A program made the translations under genes and the position numbers. Shown piece after piece: positions 26,801-31,470 of a DNA stretch of 64,000 nt (position 1 is the stretch's first letter; every line of letters starts with the position of its first letter). The notes below the pieces were generated by a model. The model ran no database searches. It was not told the origin of the DNA and saw only the letters and a program-made list of their open reading frames with translations. Source of the DNA: Bedellia somnulentella (Eukaryota > Arthropoda > Insecta > Lepidoptera > Bedelliidae); the NCBI GenBank assembly GCA_963576735.1, contig OY755179.1, forward strand, positions 1,116,001-1,180,000. Reading direction: 5' to 3'.

Positions 26801-27126
26801 GTTCTTTTACATTTGTATCTTATTTAACTTATGCTAAATCATCTATTTTTCTAGGTATGTACCCCTGCCATCACACTGGTGGCAATCAAGAATGGAGGGT
26901 AGATAAAGGATTGATTCGCCACCACAGCCTCTGCCTCTCAATATCCCCTGACTTCCTCACCCCTATTTTGGCAACATGTGACGAAAACGATGACCTTCAA
27001 CAATGGAGGATGAAGGGCAGCCTTATTCTTCATGCTAAAAGTGAAACCTGTTTGGATACCGGCAGATCAACTGTACATTTAGAGCCATGTAGTTTGAACA
27101 AACCGAGTCAACAATTCACTACGTAA
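686..27126 (+). CDS. pgant2: Polypeptide N-acetylgalactosaminyltransferase, GALNT2/Pgant2-like (C-terminal eight exons, spliced)
   Basis: Spliced CDS: 686-784, 1633-1700, 2671-2858, 22614-22727, 23964-24142, 24650-24856, 26038-26207, 26855-27126. The exons total 1297 nt, which is one base finishing a codon begun upstream, then 431 codons and TAA; every junction keeps frame. The family moves GalNAc from UDP-GalNAc to Ser/Thr in the Golgi lumen, starting mucin-type O-glycans. Visible marks, numbered in this partial protein, are the GT2/GT-A start [20 protein letters not shown], the metal-binding DSH at 99-101, the Gal/GalNAc-T motif ending WGGEN at 206-210, and HVFRKRH. A ricin-type lectin domain runs from about 327 to 431. 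Similarity to remembered human GALNT2 is high across the whole length (for example [22 protein letters not shown]), which supports the GALNT2/Pgant2 orthologue; a sister pgant is possible. The N-terminal anchor and stem are outside the window. The last QxW is QQF, and the lectin domain is shorter than the usual ~125 residues. Confidence 0.93.
840..1087 (+). repeat. LINE-B 3' end, 5'-truncated and decayed
   Basis: The text matches the LINE-B C-terminal coding end (best copy at 20885-21131): the RGRP-type block, the aagcatgtatgaaaa block and the gatcgtacaaagtgg block. It ends near aactaactgaatg without a clean ATGT tail. Frameshifts are present. A further 55-bp scrap follows at about 1110-1165. 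Confidence 0.75.
1161..1299 (-). mobile_element. MITE-G copy
   Basis: About 140-bp short inverted-repeat element; sister copies are at 26470-26611 and 29650-29788. The right end has gctcgtgcttgccc intact, while the left inverted repeat is degraded (ggctagtacgagc). No ORF. Confidence 0.75.
1341..1515 (+). mobile_element. MITE-H copy
   Basis: About 175-bp non-coding element with ends gagcttattccatta and gaataagctctta, forming terminal inverted repeats. A sister copy lies inverted at 29910-30106. The chance frame across it is not a gene. Confidence 0.75.
1633..1700 (+). CDS. pgant2: GALNT exon
   Basis: Acceptor ttatttccag ends at 1632 and donor gtaagt starts at 1701. The exon completes Ser and encodes [20 protein letters not shown] then DN, a core GT-A block that continues the preceding exon exactly as in GALNT2 relatives. 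Confidence 0.93.
1773..1830 (+). repeat. LINE-B tail fragment, AAGT-tailed variant
   Basis: Contains ctctgcctaccccaatggg and gggcgtgagtataagtaag. The tail repeat is AAGT rather than ATGT, as in the copies at 38566-38710 and 42869-43172. Confidence 0.65.
2028..2090 (+). repeat. LINE-B tail fragment
   Basis: Short 3' remnant with tagtctctgcctacccca, aactaacggc and gagtatatgtatgtatg. Confidence 0.65.
2671..2858 (+). CDS. pgant2: GALNT exon carrying the DxH metal-binding motif
   Basis: Acceptor ttaccttag ends at 2670 and donor gtacgt starts at 2859. The exon encodes [20 protein letters not shown] then FLDSH. DSH at partial-protein residues 99-101 is the family's DxH, coordinating Mn2+ and UDP-GalNAc. 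It is GC-rich against its AT-rich introns. The next exon is 19.8 kb away, and VKE|DPTRVV reads as one continuous family block, so no exon is missing. Confidence 0.94.
3171..3218 (+). repeat. SINE-A tail fragment
   Basis: Only the last ~48 bp of SINE-A are present (tagctctggctatcc ... aaagccgtga). It abuts, tail to tail, the reverse copy that follows. Confidence 0.6.
3219..3460 (-). repeat. SINE-A copy, near full length
   Basis: Reverse orientation, variant with acccgtgggtagaaagggg and ggcactacacggc at its 5' terminus. The same variant occurs at 7591 and 46277. Confidence 0.87.
3640..4021 (+). repeat. Probable LINE 3' untranslated end with (TTTGA)n tail
   Basis: AT-rich sequence ends in caataaataaatgatttgat followed by repeated ttgat units. 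In Lepidoptera this layout is typical of the 3' end of a non-LTR retrotransposon. No RT frame is visible upstream and the left boundary is uncertain. Confidence 0.5.
4459..4707 (+). repeat. SINE-A, representative full-length copy
   Basis: About 249 bp. 5' terminus tgtgtagtgtcggcttag, then gtaagaggcgactaacgg, ggttggagacccatcacc, cttccaaaagtggc, tagctctggctacccc and gccgtgagtat + (ATGT)n. This is the commonest repeat in the window, with about 48 copies in both orientations. Several have target-site duplications of 8-14 bp, consistent with target-primed reverse transcription. There is no ORF and no convincing A-box; ggttggagacc resembles a weak B-box. I call it a SINE-like retroelement because of its variable duplications, one-sided microsatellite tail and tail-only fragments. 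Confidence 0.85.
4708..5031. other. Intronic DNA without recognised features
   Basis: AT-rich intron sequence between a SINE-A copy and the mariner left end. I see no coding or repeat structure here. Confidence 0.5.
5034..6324 (+). mobile_element. Complete mariner (Tc1/mariner) transposon
   Basis: Terminal inverted repeats of 27 bp match exactly at 5034-5060 and 6298-6324; both read cgagggctgctatttatgta inward and then tccggaa. TA dinucleotides at 5032-5033 and 6325-6326 are the expected target duplication. The element is 1291 bp and contains an uninterrupted transposase ORF. It lies inside the large GALNT intron, sense to the gene. Perfect TIRs and an open frame suggest a recent arrival. 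Confidence 0.95.
5207..6259 (+). CDS. Mariner transposase, D34D, intact
   Basis: 350 codons from ATG 5207 (context accaccATGG) to TAA. The N-terminal paired-type helix-turn-helix domains occupy about residues 1-110 ([39 protein letters not shown]). WIPHNLS corresponds to the WVPHEL linker. The DDE/D catalytic residues are the D of TGDESW, the D of LHHDNASCH, and the D of SPDLAPND 35 residues later, giving D34D. The length is normal for mariner (about 345-350 aa) and no stop or frameshift is seen. HDNASCHRS differs from the more usual HDNASSHTS, next to a catalytic Asp. The protein would cut and paste the element at TA sites. Subfamily not assigned. Confidence 0.95.
   Translation: MDLTREHFRAMIFYDFRRGLTQKQCIDQLTSTFGDEAPSKTTVYHWFSEFNRGRSKLTDEIKEGRPKTVVVPQNIDAVRELITQDRHVTYREIEASLGISMTSIHKILHEHLAVKKICSRWIPHNLSIDQKQARVDWCKEMLKKYNRGASKAVYNIYTGDESWIYAYDPETKQQSTVWVFQDEPNPTKVIRAKSTLKQMVACFFGINGHVATVPLENRKTVNSEWYTTICLPEVFEQIRKTNRQRRIILHHDNASCHRSAVTTQFLEAQKIELTGHPPYSPDLAPNDFYLFPNVKKKLRGQRFSSREEAVDAFKMHVLEIPQSEWKKCYENWFQRMQKCIDLSGEYFEKQ
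6540..7005 (-). repeat. LINE-B 3' end split by a SINE-A insertion
   Basis: Reverse LINE-B halves lie at 6540-6644 (ttggggtaggcagagac, tggcagacatctcgcgc) and 6893-7005 (cctttttgagcacattctc, ggtcgtcctttactg). The SINE-A copy between them is bounded by aatattttca repeats, so SINE-A is the younger insertion. Confidence 0.78.
6645..6892 (-). repeat. SINE-A copy nested in LINE-B
   Basis: Full-length reverse copy of the acccacgggtagaaatgggg variant. The 10-bp duplication aatattttca flanks it within LINE-B, direct evidence of insertion. Confidence 0.87.
7022..7404 (-). repeat. SINE-C, full length, tRNA-headed
   Basis: Read on the - strand it starts with a tRNA-like head (cgtgatagctcagtgggtag = A-box; agttctaatcctgg = B-box-like). 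It continues through acatgtgtggttagt, acatggctgagttgtactc, tcacgtgatgttcagaag and ccttccgggatattcggcgt, and ends in a TTGAGT-like tail. Length (~360-380 bp) and layout fit a Pol III SINE. Confidence 0.8.
7591..7827 (-). repeat. SINE-A copy
   Basis: Reverse copy of the ccgtgggtagaaagggg variant. A short internal stretch is lost after gatggtaaaaattg. Confidence 0.86.
8239..8490 (+). repeat. SINE-A copy in tandem unit 1
   Basis: Full length, with a tail drifting to (TTATG)n. Its 88-bp 5' flank (8151-8238) recurs, slightly changed, directly after it (8491-8571). Confidence 0.87.
8842..9083 (+). repeat. SINE-A copy in tandem unit 2
   Basis: Same insertion site as the copy in unit 1. gtaggtt lies on both sides. 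Confidence 0.86.
9311..9562 (-). repeat. SINE-A copy, full length
   Basis: Reverse copy from (CATA)n with tactcacggctg to gccgacactacacagc. Confidence 0.88.
9832..10028 (-). repeat. SINE-A copy with internal deletion and clear 13-bp TSD
   Basis: ggcaattatggta occurs at 9822-9834 and 10026-10038. The middle of the element (the cgactaacgg region) is deleted. Confidence 0.87.
10039..10639. other. Intronic DNA, nothing recognised
   Basis: About 600 bp of unique-looking, moderately AT-rich sequence. No ORF, tRNA, inverted repeat or family match was seen by eye. Confidence 0.4.
10640..10888 (+). repeat. SINE-A copy, full length
   Basis: From gctgtgtagtgtcgg to gccgtgagtatatgtatg. A truncated second copy follows 30 bp later. 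Confidence 0.87.
10921..11009 (+). repeat. SINE-A, 5'-truncated copy
   Basis: Only the 3' third is present (gacttccaaaagtggc ... gccgtgaatg). Ttcttc motifs on both sides suggest a separate short insertion. Confidence 0.75.
11166..11403 (-). repeat. SINE-A copy
   Basis: Reverse, somewhat diverged (tactcccggc, agaaaagggtagtcag), ending at gacactacaccgc. Confidence 0.85.
11404..12024. other. Intronic DNA, nothing firm recognised
   Basis: AT-rich. A GC-richer island at about 11894-11965 has an imperfect inverted repeat (cttcctgggaag; gcctcccgc / gggaggc) that may be a repeat end. No gene seen. Confidence 0.35.
12025..12110 (-). repeat. LINE-B tail fragment
   Basis: Reverse: tatactcacgctattagtt, cccattggggtaggc, gcaaacctctctagcttcg. 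Only the last ~85 bp are kept. Confidence 0.7.
12118..12270 (-). repeat. SINE-C fragment
   Basis: Reverse middle part of SINE-C: gtacccacgttttgctgag, ctcgtgatagaggacagg, atttagccatgtgg. The next SINE-A copy begins about 17 bp after its right edge. Confidence 0.72.
12287..12539 (+). repeat. SINE-A copy, full length
   Basis: Forward, cgtgtagtgccggc / tacccacgggtgtcgt variant, with an ATGT-rich tail. Confidence 0.87.
12540..13927. other. Intronic DNA with two very old SINE-A traces
   Basis: About 12770-12935 and 13335-13495 still show cccatttctcccc/agtagctgaggaattt and ttgtagtggcttagaatagc respectively, on the + strand. They are heavily mutated. The remaining sequence shows no gene. The 67-codon frame at 13639 has no family features. 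Confidence 0.45.
13928..14105 (-). repeat. SINE-A copy, 5'-truncated
   Basis: Reverse. The element stops after aataccgtta, lacking its 5' ~75 bp. ttatgaaac on both sides is a 9-bp TSD, so the truncation is original, as in target-primed reverse transcription. Confidence 0.83.
14285..14545 (-). repeat. REP-K copy (possible solo LTR)
   Basis: About 260-bp repeat seen again at 56151-56410. On the - strand it begins tgtagcgacgcgctatcag and carries ccgcggtccccaggcatac. A TGT start suggests an LTR, but no matching CA end or TSD was established. Confidence 0.55.
14633..14728 (-). repeat. SINE-A-related fragment, divergent subfamily
   Basis: Reverse 3' part with tactcacgaccataaattcc and gagctttaaagctagaaac. 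The 'gctctaaag' subfamily also occurs at 22209 and 60051. Confidence 0.65.
14731..14974 (+). repeat. SINE-A copy
   Basis: Forward near-full copy, head to head with the fragment before it. Confidence 0.87.
14976..15507. other. Intronic DNA, nothing recognised
   Basis: AT-rich sequence with no coding or repeat signature that I can identify. Confidence 0.4.
15508..15760 (-). repeat. SINE-A copy, full length
   Basis: Reverse acccacgggtagaaatgggg variant. aacatta appears at both edges as a short TSD. Confidence 0.87.
15892..17234. mobile_element. Long-TIR DNA transposon derivative with a residual ORF
   Basis: Left arm 15892 to about 16260 and right arm about 16890-17234 are inverted copies about 340 bp long. 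Both tips read atagtccggtcaattta inward; both arms contain ggttacataaattcataag, caaaacatgattataa, aacgatggggacttttgag (or complement) and acgcgttgaaaagttcgatc. About 630 bp between the arms holds a Cys-rich C-terminal ORF. No transposase is visible, so it is probably non-autonomous or deleted. Confidence 0.82.
16290..16724 (+). pseudogene. C-terminal remnant of a transposon-type Cys-rich protein
   Basis: The frame is open from after TAA at about 16287 to TAA 16724, about 144 codons; no clear ATG starts it. It reads [20 protein letters not shown], then [20 protein letters not shown], then [19 protein letters not shown]. At least nine Cys in a compact CxC-like cluster suggest zinc binding. An acidic, Glu-rich tail ends ESDEEY. 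I remember very similar W-x-G-N / CNCK / CRK C-termini in uncharacterised transposon-linked arthropod proteins, so this is read as the tail end of a larger transposon protein. It is wholly inside the long-TIR element. Function unknown. Confidence 0.6.
17235..17674. other. Intronic DNA, nothing recognised
   Basis: AT-rich. The 69-codon frame at 17394 is low-complexity (Asn/Ile/Lys-rich) and shows no domain. Confidence 0.4.
17675..17861 (+). repeat. SINE-A copy with internal deletion
   Basis: Both ends are present, but about 65 bp from ggggcttttaagg through the ggttggagaccc block is missing. attgtaaa flanks it as a TSD. Confidence 0.85.
18127..18349. repeat. Two inverted SINE-A fragments
   Basis: 18127-18190 is a reverse 3' fragment (tactcacggctataaatcc); 18208-18349 is a forward 3' part (cagttggagacccatcacc to an AAGT-type tail). 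They form a tail-out inverted pair. Confidence 0.75.
18350..20053. other. Intronic DNA with one LINE-B trace
   Basis: Only about 19470-19562 is recognisable (agagagatttttcaagatc, atagtctctg, taatgggcgtga: LINE-B tail, forward). The rest is AT-rich with no supported gene. Confidence 0.45.
20054..20287 (+). repeat. SINE-A copy between 58-bp direct repeats
   Basis: Forward copy with a small deletion. The flanks 19996-20053 and 20288-20345 are the same 58-bp sequence with four differences, far longer than the other SINE-A duplications. Confidence 0.85.
20611..20860 (+). repeat. SINE-A copy, first half of a SINE-A/LINE-B composite
   Basis: Full length, tail (ATGT)n at about 20843-20860. The 12-bp aaaactaaataa upstream (20594-20605) recurs only after the LINE-B copy that follows (21132-21143). 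Confidence 0.86.
20885..21131 (+). repeat. LINE-B 3' end, best-preserved copy
   Basis: A 5'-truncated non-LTR retrotransposon end. The frame from about 20896 reads [15 protein letters not shown], then [20 protein letters not shown], then [12 protein letters not shown] and TAA (21097-21099). Only about 10 bp (cggcgtgaga) separates the stop from the atatg + (TATG)n tail. A very short 3' UTR with a microsatellite tail is known for RTE-like LINEs; the RGRP...W block resembles their RT C-termini. Clade inferred. Many other fragments in the window carry the same end. Confidence 0.78.
21150..21260 (-). repeat. LINE-B fragment, decayed
   Basis: Reverse: atcccattaggaacggc, agactatcgttc, aaacccatatagctttat. 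Heavily mutated. Confidence 0.55.
21780..22024 (+). repeat. SINE-C, 3' two-thirds
   Basis: Forward: aacatcgtgaggaaaccc, acatggctgagttgtac, cctatcacgtgagtacac and cgtgaacgtttatg followed by a TTATG tail. The tRNA head is absent. Confidence 0.78.
22100..22165 (-). repeat. LINE-B scrap
   Basis: Degenerate reverse fragment (ccccgttagttcctg, agaggactatgcatcgcc). Confidence 0.45.
22209..22569. repeat. Tail-to-tail SINE-A pair
   Basis: 22209-22365 is a forward 'gctctaaag' subfamily copy. 22366-22569 is a reverse standard copy lacking the ggttggagaccc block. They meet at their ATGT tails, forming a palindrome just before a GALNT exon. Confidence 0.78.
22614..22727 (+). CDS. pgant2: GALNT exon
   Basis: Acceptor atttcttttccag ends at 22613 and donor gtagta starts at 22728. 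It encodes exactly 38 codons, [20 protein letters not shown] through WNLVFK, phase 0 at both ends. The block closely follows GALNT2 (VIDVIx[16 protein letters not shown]). SINE-A DNA lies within 45 bp upstream and 12 bp downstream. Confidence 0.95.
22740..22937 (-). repeat. SINE-A copy, 5'-truncated, beside a splice donor
   Basis: Reverse copy beginning 12 bp after the donor of the 22614-22727 exon, ending at gaaacggggtagta. Confidence 0.82.
23040..23150 (+). repeat. SINE-D fragment
   Basis: aatgtttttgttcatgaaaa and taaaggaaagaaa lead into cccgaaggtcgcgggttcga (T-arm of the tRNA-like part) and tttcctttatttatc. Most of the tRNA-like head is deleted. Confidence 0.7.
23151..23798. other. Intronic DNA, one decayed LINE-B trace
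   Basis: About 23665-23760 is a decayed forward LINE-B piece (gcatgtatgaaaattttgat). Otherwise nothing recognised. Confidence 0.4.
23799..23866. repeat. (TA)n microsatellite
   Basis: Almost uninterrupted TA dinucleotides for about 55 bp, ending in tatgtatatat. Likely length-polymorphic. Confidence 0.95.
23964..24142 (+). CDS. pgant2: GALNT exon with the Gal/GalNAc-T (WGGEN) motif
   Basis: Acceptor cccattccag ends at 23963 and donor gtatgc starts at 24143. It encodes [15 protein letters not shown], then [16 protein letters not shown], then [12 protein letters not shown]. The EN of WGGEN takes part in substrate binding and catalysis in the family. The last codon is split AG|A. Confidence 0.95.
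24225..24450 (+). repeat. SINE-C, diverged
   Basis: Forward: ggttaatttatcaagattg, acatggctaagttgtact, tagttatgtgac. Old copy with indels, in the intron just after an exon. Confidence 0.6.
24650..24856 (+). CDS. pgant2: GALNT exon (end of catalytic domain)
   Basis: Acceptor ccaacag ends at 24649 and donor gtaagt starts at 24857. It encodes [20 protein letters not shown], then [20 protein letters not shown], then [23 protein letters not shown] holds conserved His residues of the acceptor side of the active site. A near-identical 65-bp piece recurs in the next intron at 25492. Confidence 0.95.
24932..25173 (+). repeat. SINE-A copy, diverged
   Basis: Forward, from gccgtgtagtgtcggc to an ATGT tail. 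The middle is rearranged, lacking the ggttggagaccc block. Confidence 0.8.
25176..25797. repeat. Intronic block: 80-bp direct repeats around an exon-6 fragment
   Basis: 25176-25254 and about 25717-25797 are direct repeats (gattacaaagaa, tgctcccgcaat, aacaat). Between them lie a deleted SINE-D (about 25275-25400) and a copied piece of the preceding GALNT exon (25492-25556). A purine/pyrimidine run with ctatccccc and gggggataaa at 25570-25655 could form a hairpin. Confidence 0.7.
25492..25556 (+). pseudogene. Duplicated fragment of GALNT exon 24650-24856
   Basis: 65 bp matching 24690-24754 with one difference (cccAtac for cccGtac). It starts and ends inside the exon, so it carries no native splice sites; its right edge runs into aaaattggg. 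Too short to code independently. Confidence 0.9.
26038..26207 (+). CDS. pgant2: GALNT exon (linker to lectin domain)
   Basis: Acceptor tgttttcag ends at 26037 and donor gtaaga starts at 26208. It encodes [20 protein letters not shown] and then [16 protein letters not shown]. The first Cys-containing CLD segment of the ricin-type lectin domain lies at its end. Confidence 0.94.
26470..26611 (+). mobile_element. MITE-G copy
   Basis: Ends aagggcaagcacgagcgc and ggctggtgcttgctct form about 15-bp imperfect TIRs. Located in the last GALNT intron. Confidence 0.8.
26855..27126 (+). CDS. pgant2: GALNT terminal exon, ricin-type lectin domain
   Basis: Acceptor atttttctag ends at 26854; the stop is TAA 27124-27126. 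It encodes [48 protein letters not shown] and [15 protein letters not shown], and ends SQQFTT. This is the beta-trefoil lectin that binds GalNAc-glycopeptides in relatives. QxW appears as QEW and QQW, but the last is QQF. Confidence 0.94.
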
Positions 27127-27241
27127 TTTGATAATTAATTTTGTTATTGGGATAAAAGTTTTTTGTATTGCAAAAATATAACTGGCGGAAATTTGCATTG
27201 AATAATGGATCTTACGAATGATTCTTAAAATCTATTAAAAA

Positions 27242-27247
27242 AATAAA
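27242..27247 (+). promoter_or_regulatory. Candidate poly(A) signal of the GALNT gene
   Basis: Canonical AATAAA downstream of the stop codon. AT-rich sequence makes chance hexamers common, so actual use is unproven. Confidence 0.35.
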
Positions 27248-28186
27248 ATGGTAAATAAATGGACTATATAACTTTTTGAAGTTGTGTTTTCCAGAATTGA
27301 TTTTAGATTTAATAACTTTAGATATGTAAGAGACTAGAAAAAAAAATATACTAGAAAGCTAGCAATTAGGTAGTATTTCTTCAAATGCATGCGAAGTTTG
27401 AATTGAGCGTGGAAAATGTTTAAGTATAATTTTTATTTTGCGTCCATTGTAAATCTGATTTAAGTTCTTGAAAATCGTGTAGCATTACCGACAGTACAAA
27501 ATAGTGTATATTATTCAGTGGTCATAAAACCACTGCATCTTATTTTACTCAAACTTAAGTATTTGTCTCTTCCATTTTGACAAGTAAATGTAGTAAGCCA
27601 TAGTTCTATATTTAATGCTCTGAATATTTTAAATGTGTGAAAGTTCTTGCTATATTACAAATTGTGATACAAACTAAAACAACAATAGTATAGAAATTGT
27701 TTCTAATAAGGTTTTTTACTTGATTCTTAATTGATACTTCATCTTATTCTGTATTTTATTTCAGCTATTAAATTATTATGTTCCGTGTGATAGTTTAAAT
27801 GCTTTGTACCTACTATATTAATGATTATTTGATACTTATAAAAATCATAAATTTTTGTTGAATGAAGTTTATGAAAGAGTGAAATGAGATATTGTTATTA
27901 TCAATTTAGGAATCATAAATTTAGAAAATACTTCCCCTCTTAAGACTAATACTGCCTACACTATTACTACTATACACTAAATAACCTTAATGTAAAACAT
28001 ATTTCTTTTTCTTGCATATCTATTATAAGGATATAACAAGCAACAATATGCTAAGTAAGATAGTGATCTAAATTATCTTTTAATGCATGAATTTTAGACG
28101 GTTTAACTTTTTAATGAGAAAAGTTAACATAAGTATTTACCAATCATCTATTACATCAAAAAAAACTAGGTATTTAATTTAAAAAA

Positions 28187-28243
28187 AACATATACTCACG
28201 GCTATAAATTCCAAGAAGGGGTAGCCAGAGCTAAGGAATTATT
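28187..28243 (-). repeat. SINE-A 3' fragment
   Basis: Only tactcacggctataaattcc, aaggggtagccagagc and aaggaatta remain. Confidence 0.75.
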
Positions 28244-29649
28244 AATACTGGTTGAAAATTAACTGAATCATTTTCAAAAAAATTAAACAAAATATTGGTT
28301 ATTCTGTATGTTAAGAGAGTATGAATTATAAGTTCAATGATCACAAAAATAAAGCTTTGTGCAGTTACGAATATTATTTTGTATTTTACTGCTTGTTATC
28401 TAGAATGTATTTGTAATGAAAAACTTTTTAATATTTATGTGTACTGTGTAACGTTTATACACCAGTTTATATTATGTCTCTGATATTATAAATTAAGATT
28501 TAATTGTTTTTATATTTGCTTCGGTATCAATTTATTTTAATTCGAATATTAATCATTCTACATTAGTTTTTTTCGTTTCGTTTGGTATTACATTTCAAGC
28601 TTACGTTTTTTAGGCAATTTTGTTGTTAAATTAGGAATTCAAAAGTTTTTTTTTATTTGGACGTTATCTAGTATTAAGAAGTTGTATAAGATAATTAATT
28701 GTAAGTTACCAAAAATGTATATAAAACATTGAATTAATACTTAATTAGAAAATAAGCGCCGGGATCTGTGGAATGAGAAGTGAATTTATAAAATTATTAG
28801 TTGTATTATGTGTTGTATTAAATAAGAAGGACAAGAGGACGCCAATACAAGTATGACATAGTTAAAATATTAGTTATAAACAATAACTTTAGCCGAACAA
28901 AATAATAAGGTAAAATGGCAACAAATAATAAAAAAGAAATGCACTATAATAGATTAAGTAATCTGAAATCATAAATTAGGGTTTGGAAACACTGACCTCG
29001 AATTACTCATCTTTTCCCAGCTTTGGAAAATATGGCTAGTGTTCATGTCAAAAATAATTAATTAACAAGTTTTAAGAAGTAACAAGTATTAAATGAAAAG
29101 ACACAAAAAATTTAATCACTTAATAACTAAATAAATAAATAAATTTAGTTCAATCTTTTTGATTTGCCCGATAGTTTATTCCCAATTCCAGAGTTTGACA
29201 GAAATAATGCTAATTGAGATTCAAAATATAACTCAATATTTACAAATAAAGTAAATATAAAGGGTTTGTAAAAATAATTATCTAATTGTTTGCTTGAAGT
29301 AAACTCTGCATTTCCATTTTGTATATTTTAACTAAATTTTTATAAGAATTCAACTAAGAATTTATATATTTTGTGATTGTGTTGTGTTTGTATATAGAAA
29401 TACAAATTTCCATTTTATGATTGATATTAGAAACAAATTGCCTTTTAATGTTAGGTGACAAGTTCTTAATACCTTAGTGGTATGTCTCAGTACGTGGACA
29501 ATAAAATAGATTTGTTAAAATGAGAGAGAAAACCTCATTGTAAGCAAAGATCTATTTATGTACCTACTAATAATCCCCTCATAACAAATATTACTAACGA
29601 TTACTTAATTATCATTAAGAAGTAAATATAATATTACTGCCTACAGCAG

Positions 29650-29788
29650 AAGGGCAAGCACGAGCCGTGTTCAAACTAGTTATCGCGTAGGATAAAGCAG
29701 CCATCTCTTACGCACTTACTTAGTATCGTATACTGCCATCTCATTCTAACCGTTATCGTGTCGATAAAATAGCGCTCGTGCTTGCCCT
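29650..29788 (-). mobile_element. MITE-G copy, most complete
   Basis: Both TIRs are clear: agggcaagcacgagc and gctcgtgcttgccct. About 139 bp, no ORF. Confidence 0.85.
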
Positions 29789-29909
29789 GTAGATTCTTAT
29801 AATTCCATTATCGATTAGGTTTTTATGTTTATGAAATTAAAGTTAATTAGAAATAACTAAAGCAAACTATATAAAAGTCCATTTACATCGGCTTACTAGA
29901 TGCACTTCT

Positions 29910-30106
29910 TAAGAGCTTATTCCATTTGTCTGAATGAAGACGTCTGAAAGCCACAGAATCTGAATTCAGACTAGTGGAATAACGTTCAGAACGCTAGGCT
30001 TCTGAAAAGTAGACAAAATTGTGTAGTGGAATAACAAGCGTCGCGGCAGTAACTTCGAAGGACGTCTGAATTCAGAAACGACAAAGTGTAATGGAATAAG
30101 CTCTTT
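29910..30106 (-). mobile_element. MITE-H copy
   Basis: Ends taagagcttattcca and ggaataagctcttta are inverted repeats. It is longer than the copy at 1341-1515. As at that locus, it sits close beside a MITE-G. Confidence 0.8.
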
Positions 30107-30389
30107 AGATCCGGTATATATGTTACGGCTAATATATACATATATGTAGGGCAGTATTACTATTGAAATTAAAATATACATTTGTATCATATTAAGTAGC
30201 ATAAAATTAAGTGTAGGTTTCTTTTGTATATTTGAGTGAAATTGATTATCGGTAATTGGCACTTGTATTGCCTTAGCACTAGTCAACAATTTGTTCCAAC
30301 TTTAATGATCGAGTGATTTATAGTGAGATGGAGAAAAATAAATAAAAGACTTTTAAAGTATCTGTATGCATTTTATTTACTACAAGATC

Positions 30390-30637
30390 ATACATACATA
30401 CATATACTCACGGCTATAAATCCCTAAAAGGAGTAGCCAGAGCTAAGGAATAAAAAATTCCTCAGCCACTTTTGGAAATTTAACTGGGGAAAAGATGGTA
30501 AAATAAAGGTTGTTGGTGATGGGTCTCCAACCGCATCGCCCAAAAATCCTTTAAAAGCCCCAATACCGTTAGTCGCCTCTTACGTACACCCACCGGAAGA
30601 AATGGGGTAGTGCTATTCTAGGCCGACACTACACAGC
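30390..30637 (-). repeat. SINE-A copy, full length
   Basis: Reverse copy. actacaagatc upstream is repeated downstream after a ~15-bp filler. Confidence 0.88.
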
Positions 30638-30878
30638 TTCTACACTACAAGACACTACAAGATCCTATGTACATATACATACACCTGTAGTATTCATTTC
30701 ATTATGGCCTTGCCACCTTATTCAATGTACGTACAATGTGGATCCTGGTGATCTAGGGGTACAATTGCTTGTAAAATCTCTTAATCGCCCGCTTTATTAT
30801 GAGTTTTTGTATCACAAAAAGCAAAAATTTACGCTCAAGAAACTATACATAACGAAACTTGGTACTAATTAGTACTTT

Positions 30879-31470
30879 AATTAAAACAACTATTGATTTT
30901 CGGATATTTTAATCGCGTGTTATTACATTATTTTTAAAGCCCGACATTTCGAAAACTTTTCTGTTATCATGGTCACGGGAGTTAGCCGTGTAGTGTCGGC
31001 TTAGAATAACACTACCCCATTTCTACGCGTGGGTAATCGTAAGAAGGGACTAAGGGTATAGGGGCTTATTAAATGATTTTTGGGCGATGTGGTTGGAGAC
31101 CCGTCACCAAAAACATTTATTATTACCATCTTTTCCCCAATCAATTTCCAAAAGTGGCTGAGGAATTTTTCATTCCAAAGCTCTGGCTACCCCGTTAAGG
31201 GCATTATAGCTGTGAGTATATGTATGTAGTATATGCATGTATGGTCACGGGAAGACTGAGGTGTTATTTGTCATTATACAGTACTATAAAATTATTAATA
31301 CTAACTACCTTCTTTTAATTTTTATATTATTTTATAGTACTGTATAATGACAAATAACACCTCAGTCTTCCCGTGACCATGATAACTGAAAAGTTTTCGA
31401 AACGTCGGGCTTTAAAAATAATGTAATAACACGCGATTAAAATATCCGAAAATCAGTAGTTGTTTTAATT
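30879..31470. mobile_element. Foldback element F interrupted by SINE-A
   Basis: The outer arms 30879-30980 and 31369-31470 are inverted copies of ~102 bp (caactattgattttcgg; cgcgtgttattaca; aagcccgacatttcg). An inner palindrome (gactgaggtgttatttgtc / gacaaataacacctcagtc) fills 31251-31368. A related short copy lies at 35020-35175. No ORF. Confidence 0.8.
30981..31240 (+). repeat. SINE-A copy with exact 12-bp TSD
   Basis: atggtcacggga at 30969-30980 and 31241-31252 is a perfect duplication of foldback-F sequence. It fixes the element's ends: 5' gttagccgtgtagtg, 3' ATGT-like tail. One of the best boundary markers for the family. Confidence 0.92.

Larger units (their letters stand above)
27127..29649. 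other. GALNT 3' UTR and AT-rich intergenic DNA
   Basis: An AATAAA lies at 27242-27247, 116 bp after the stop, a plausible poly(A) signal, with another at 27254-27259. A 57-bp SINE-A tail fragment (reverse) sits at 28187-28243. Otherwise very AT-rich with no supported gene. Confidence 0.5.
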
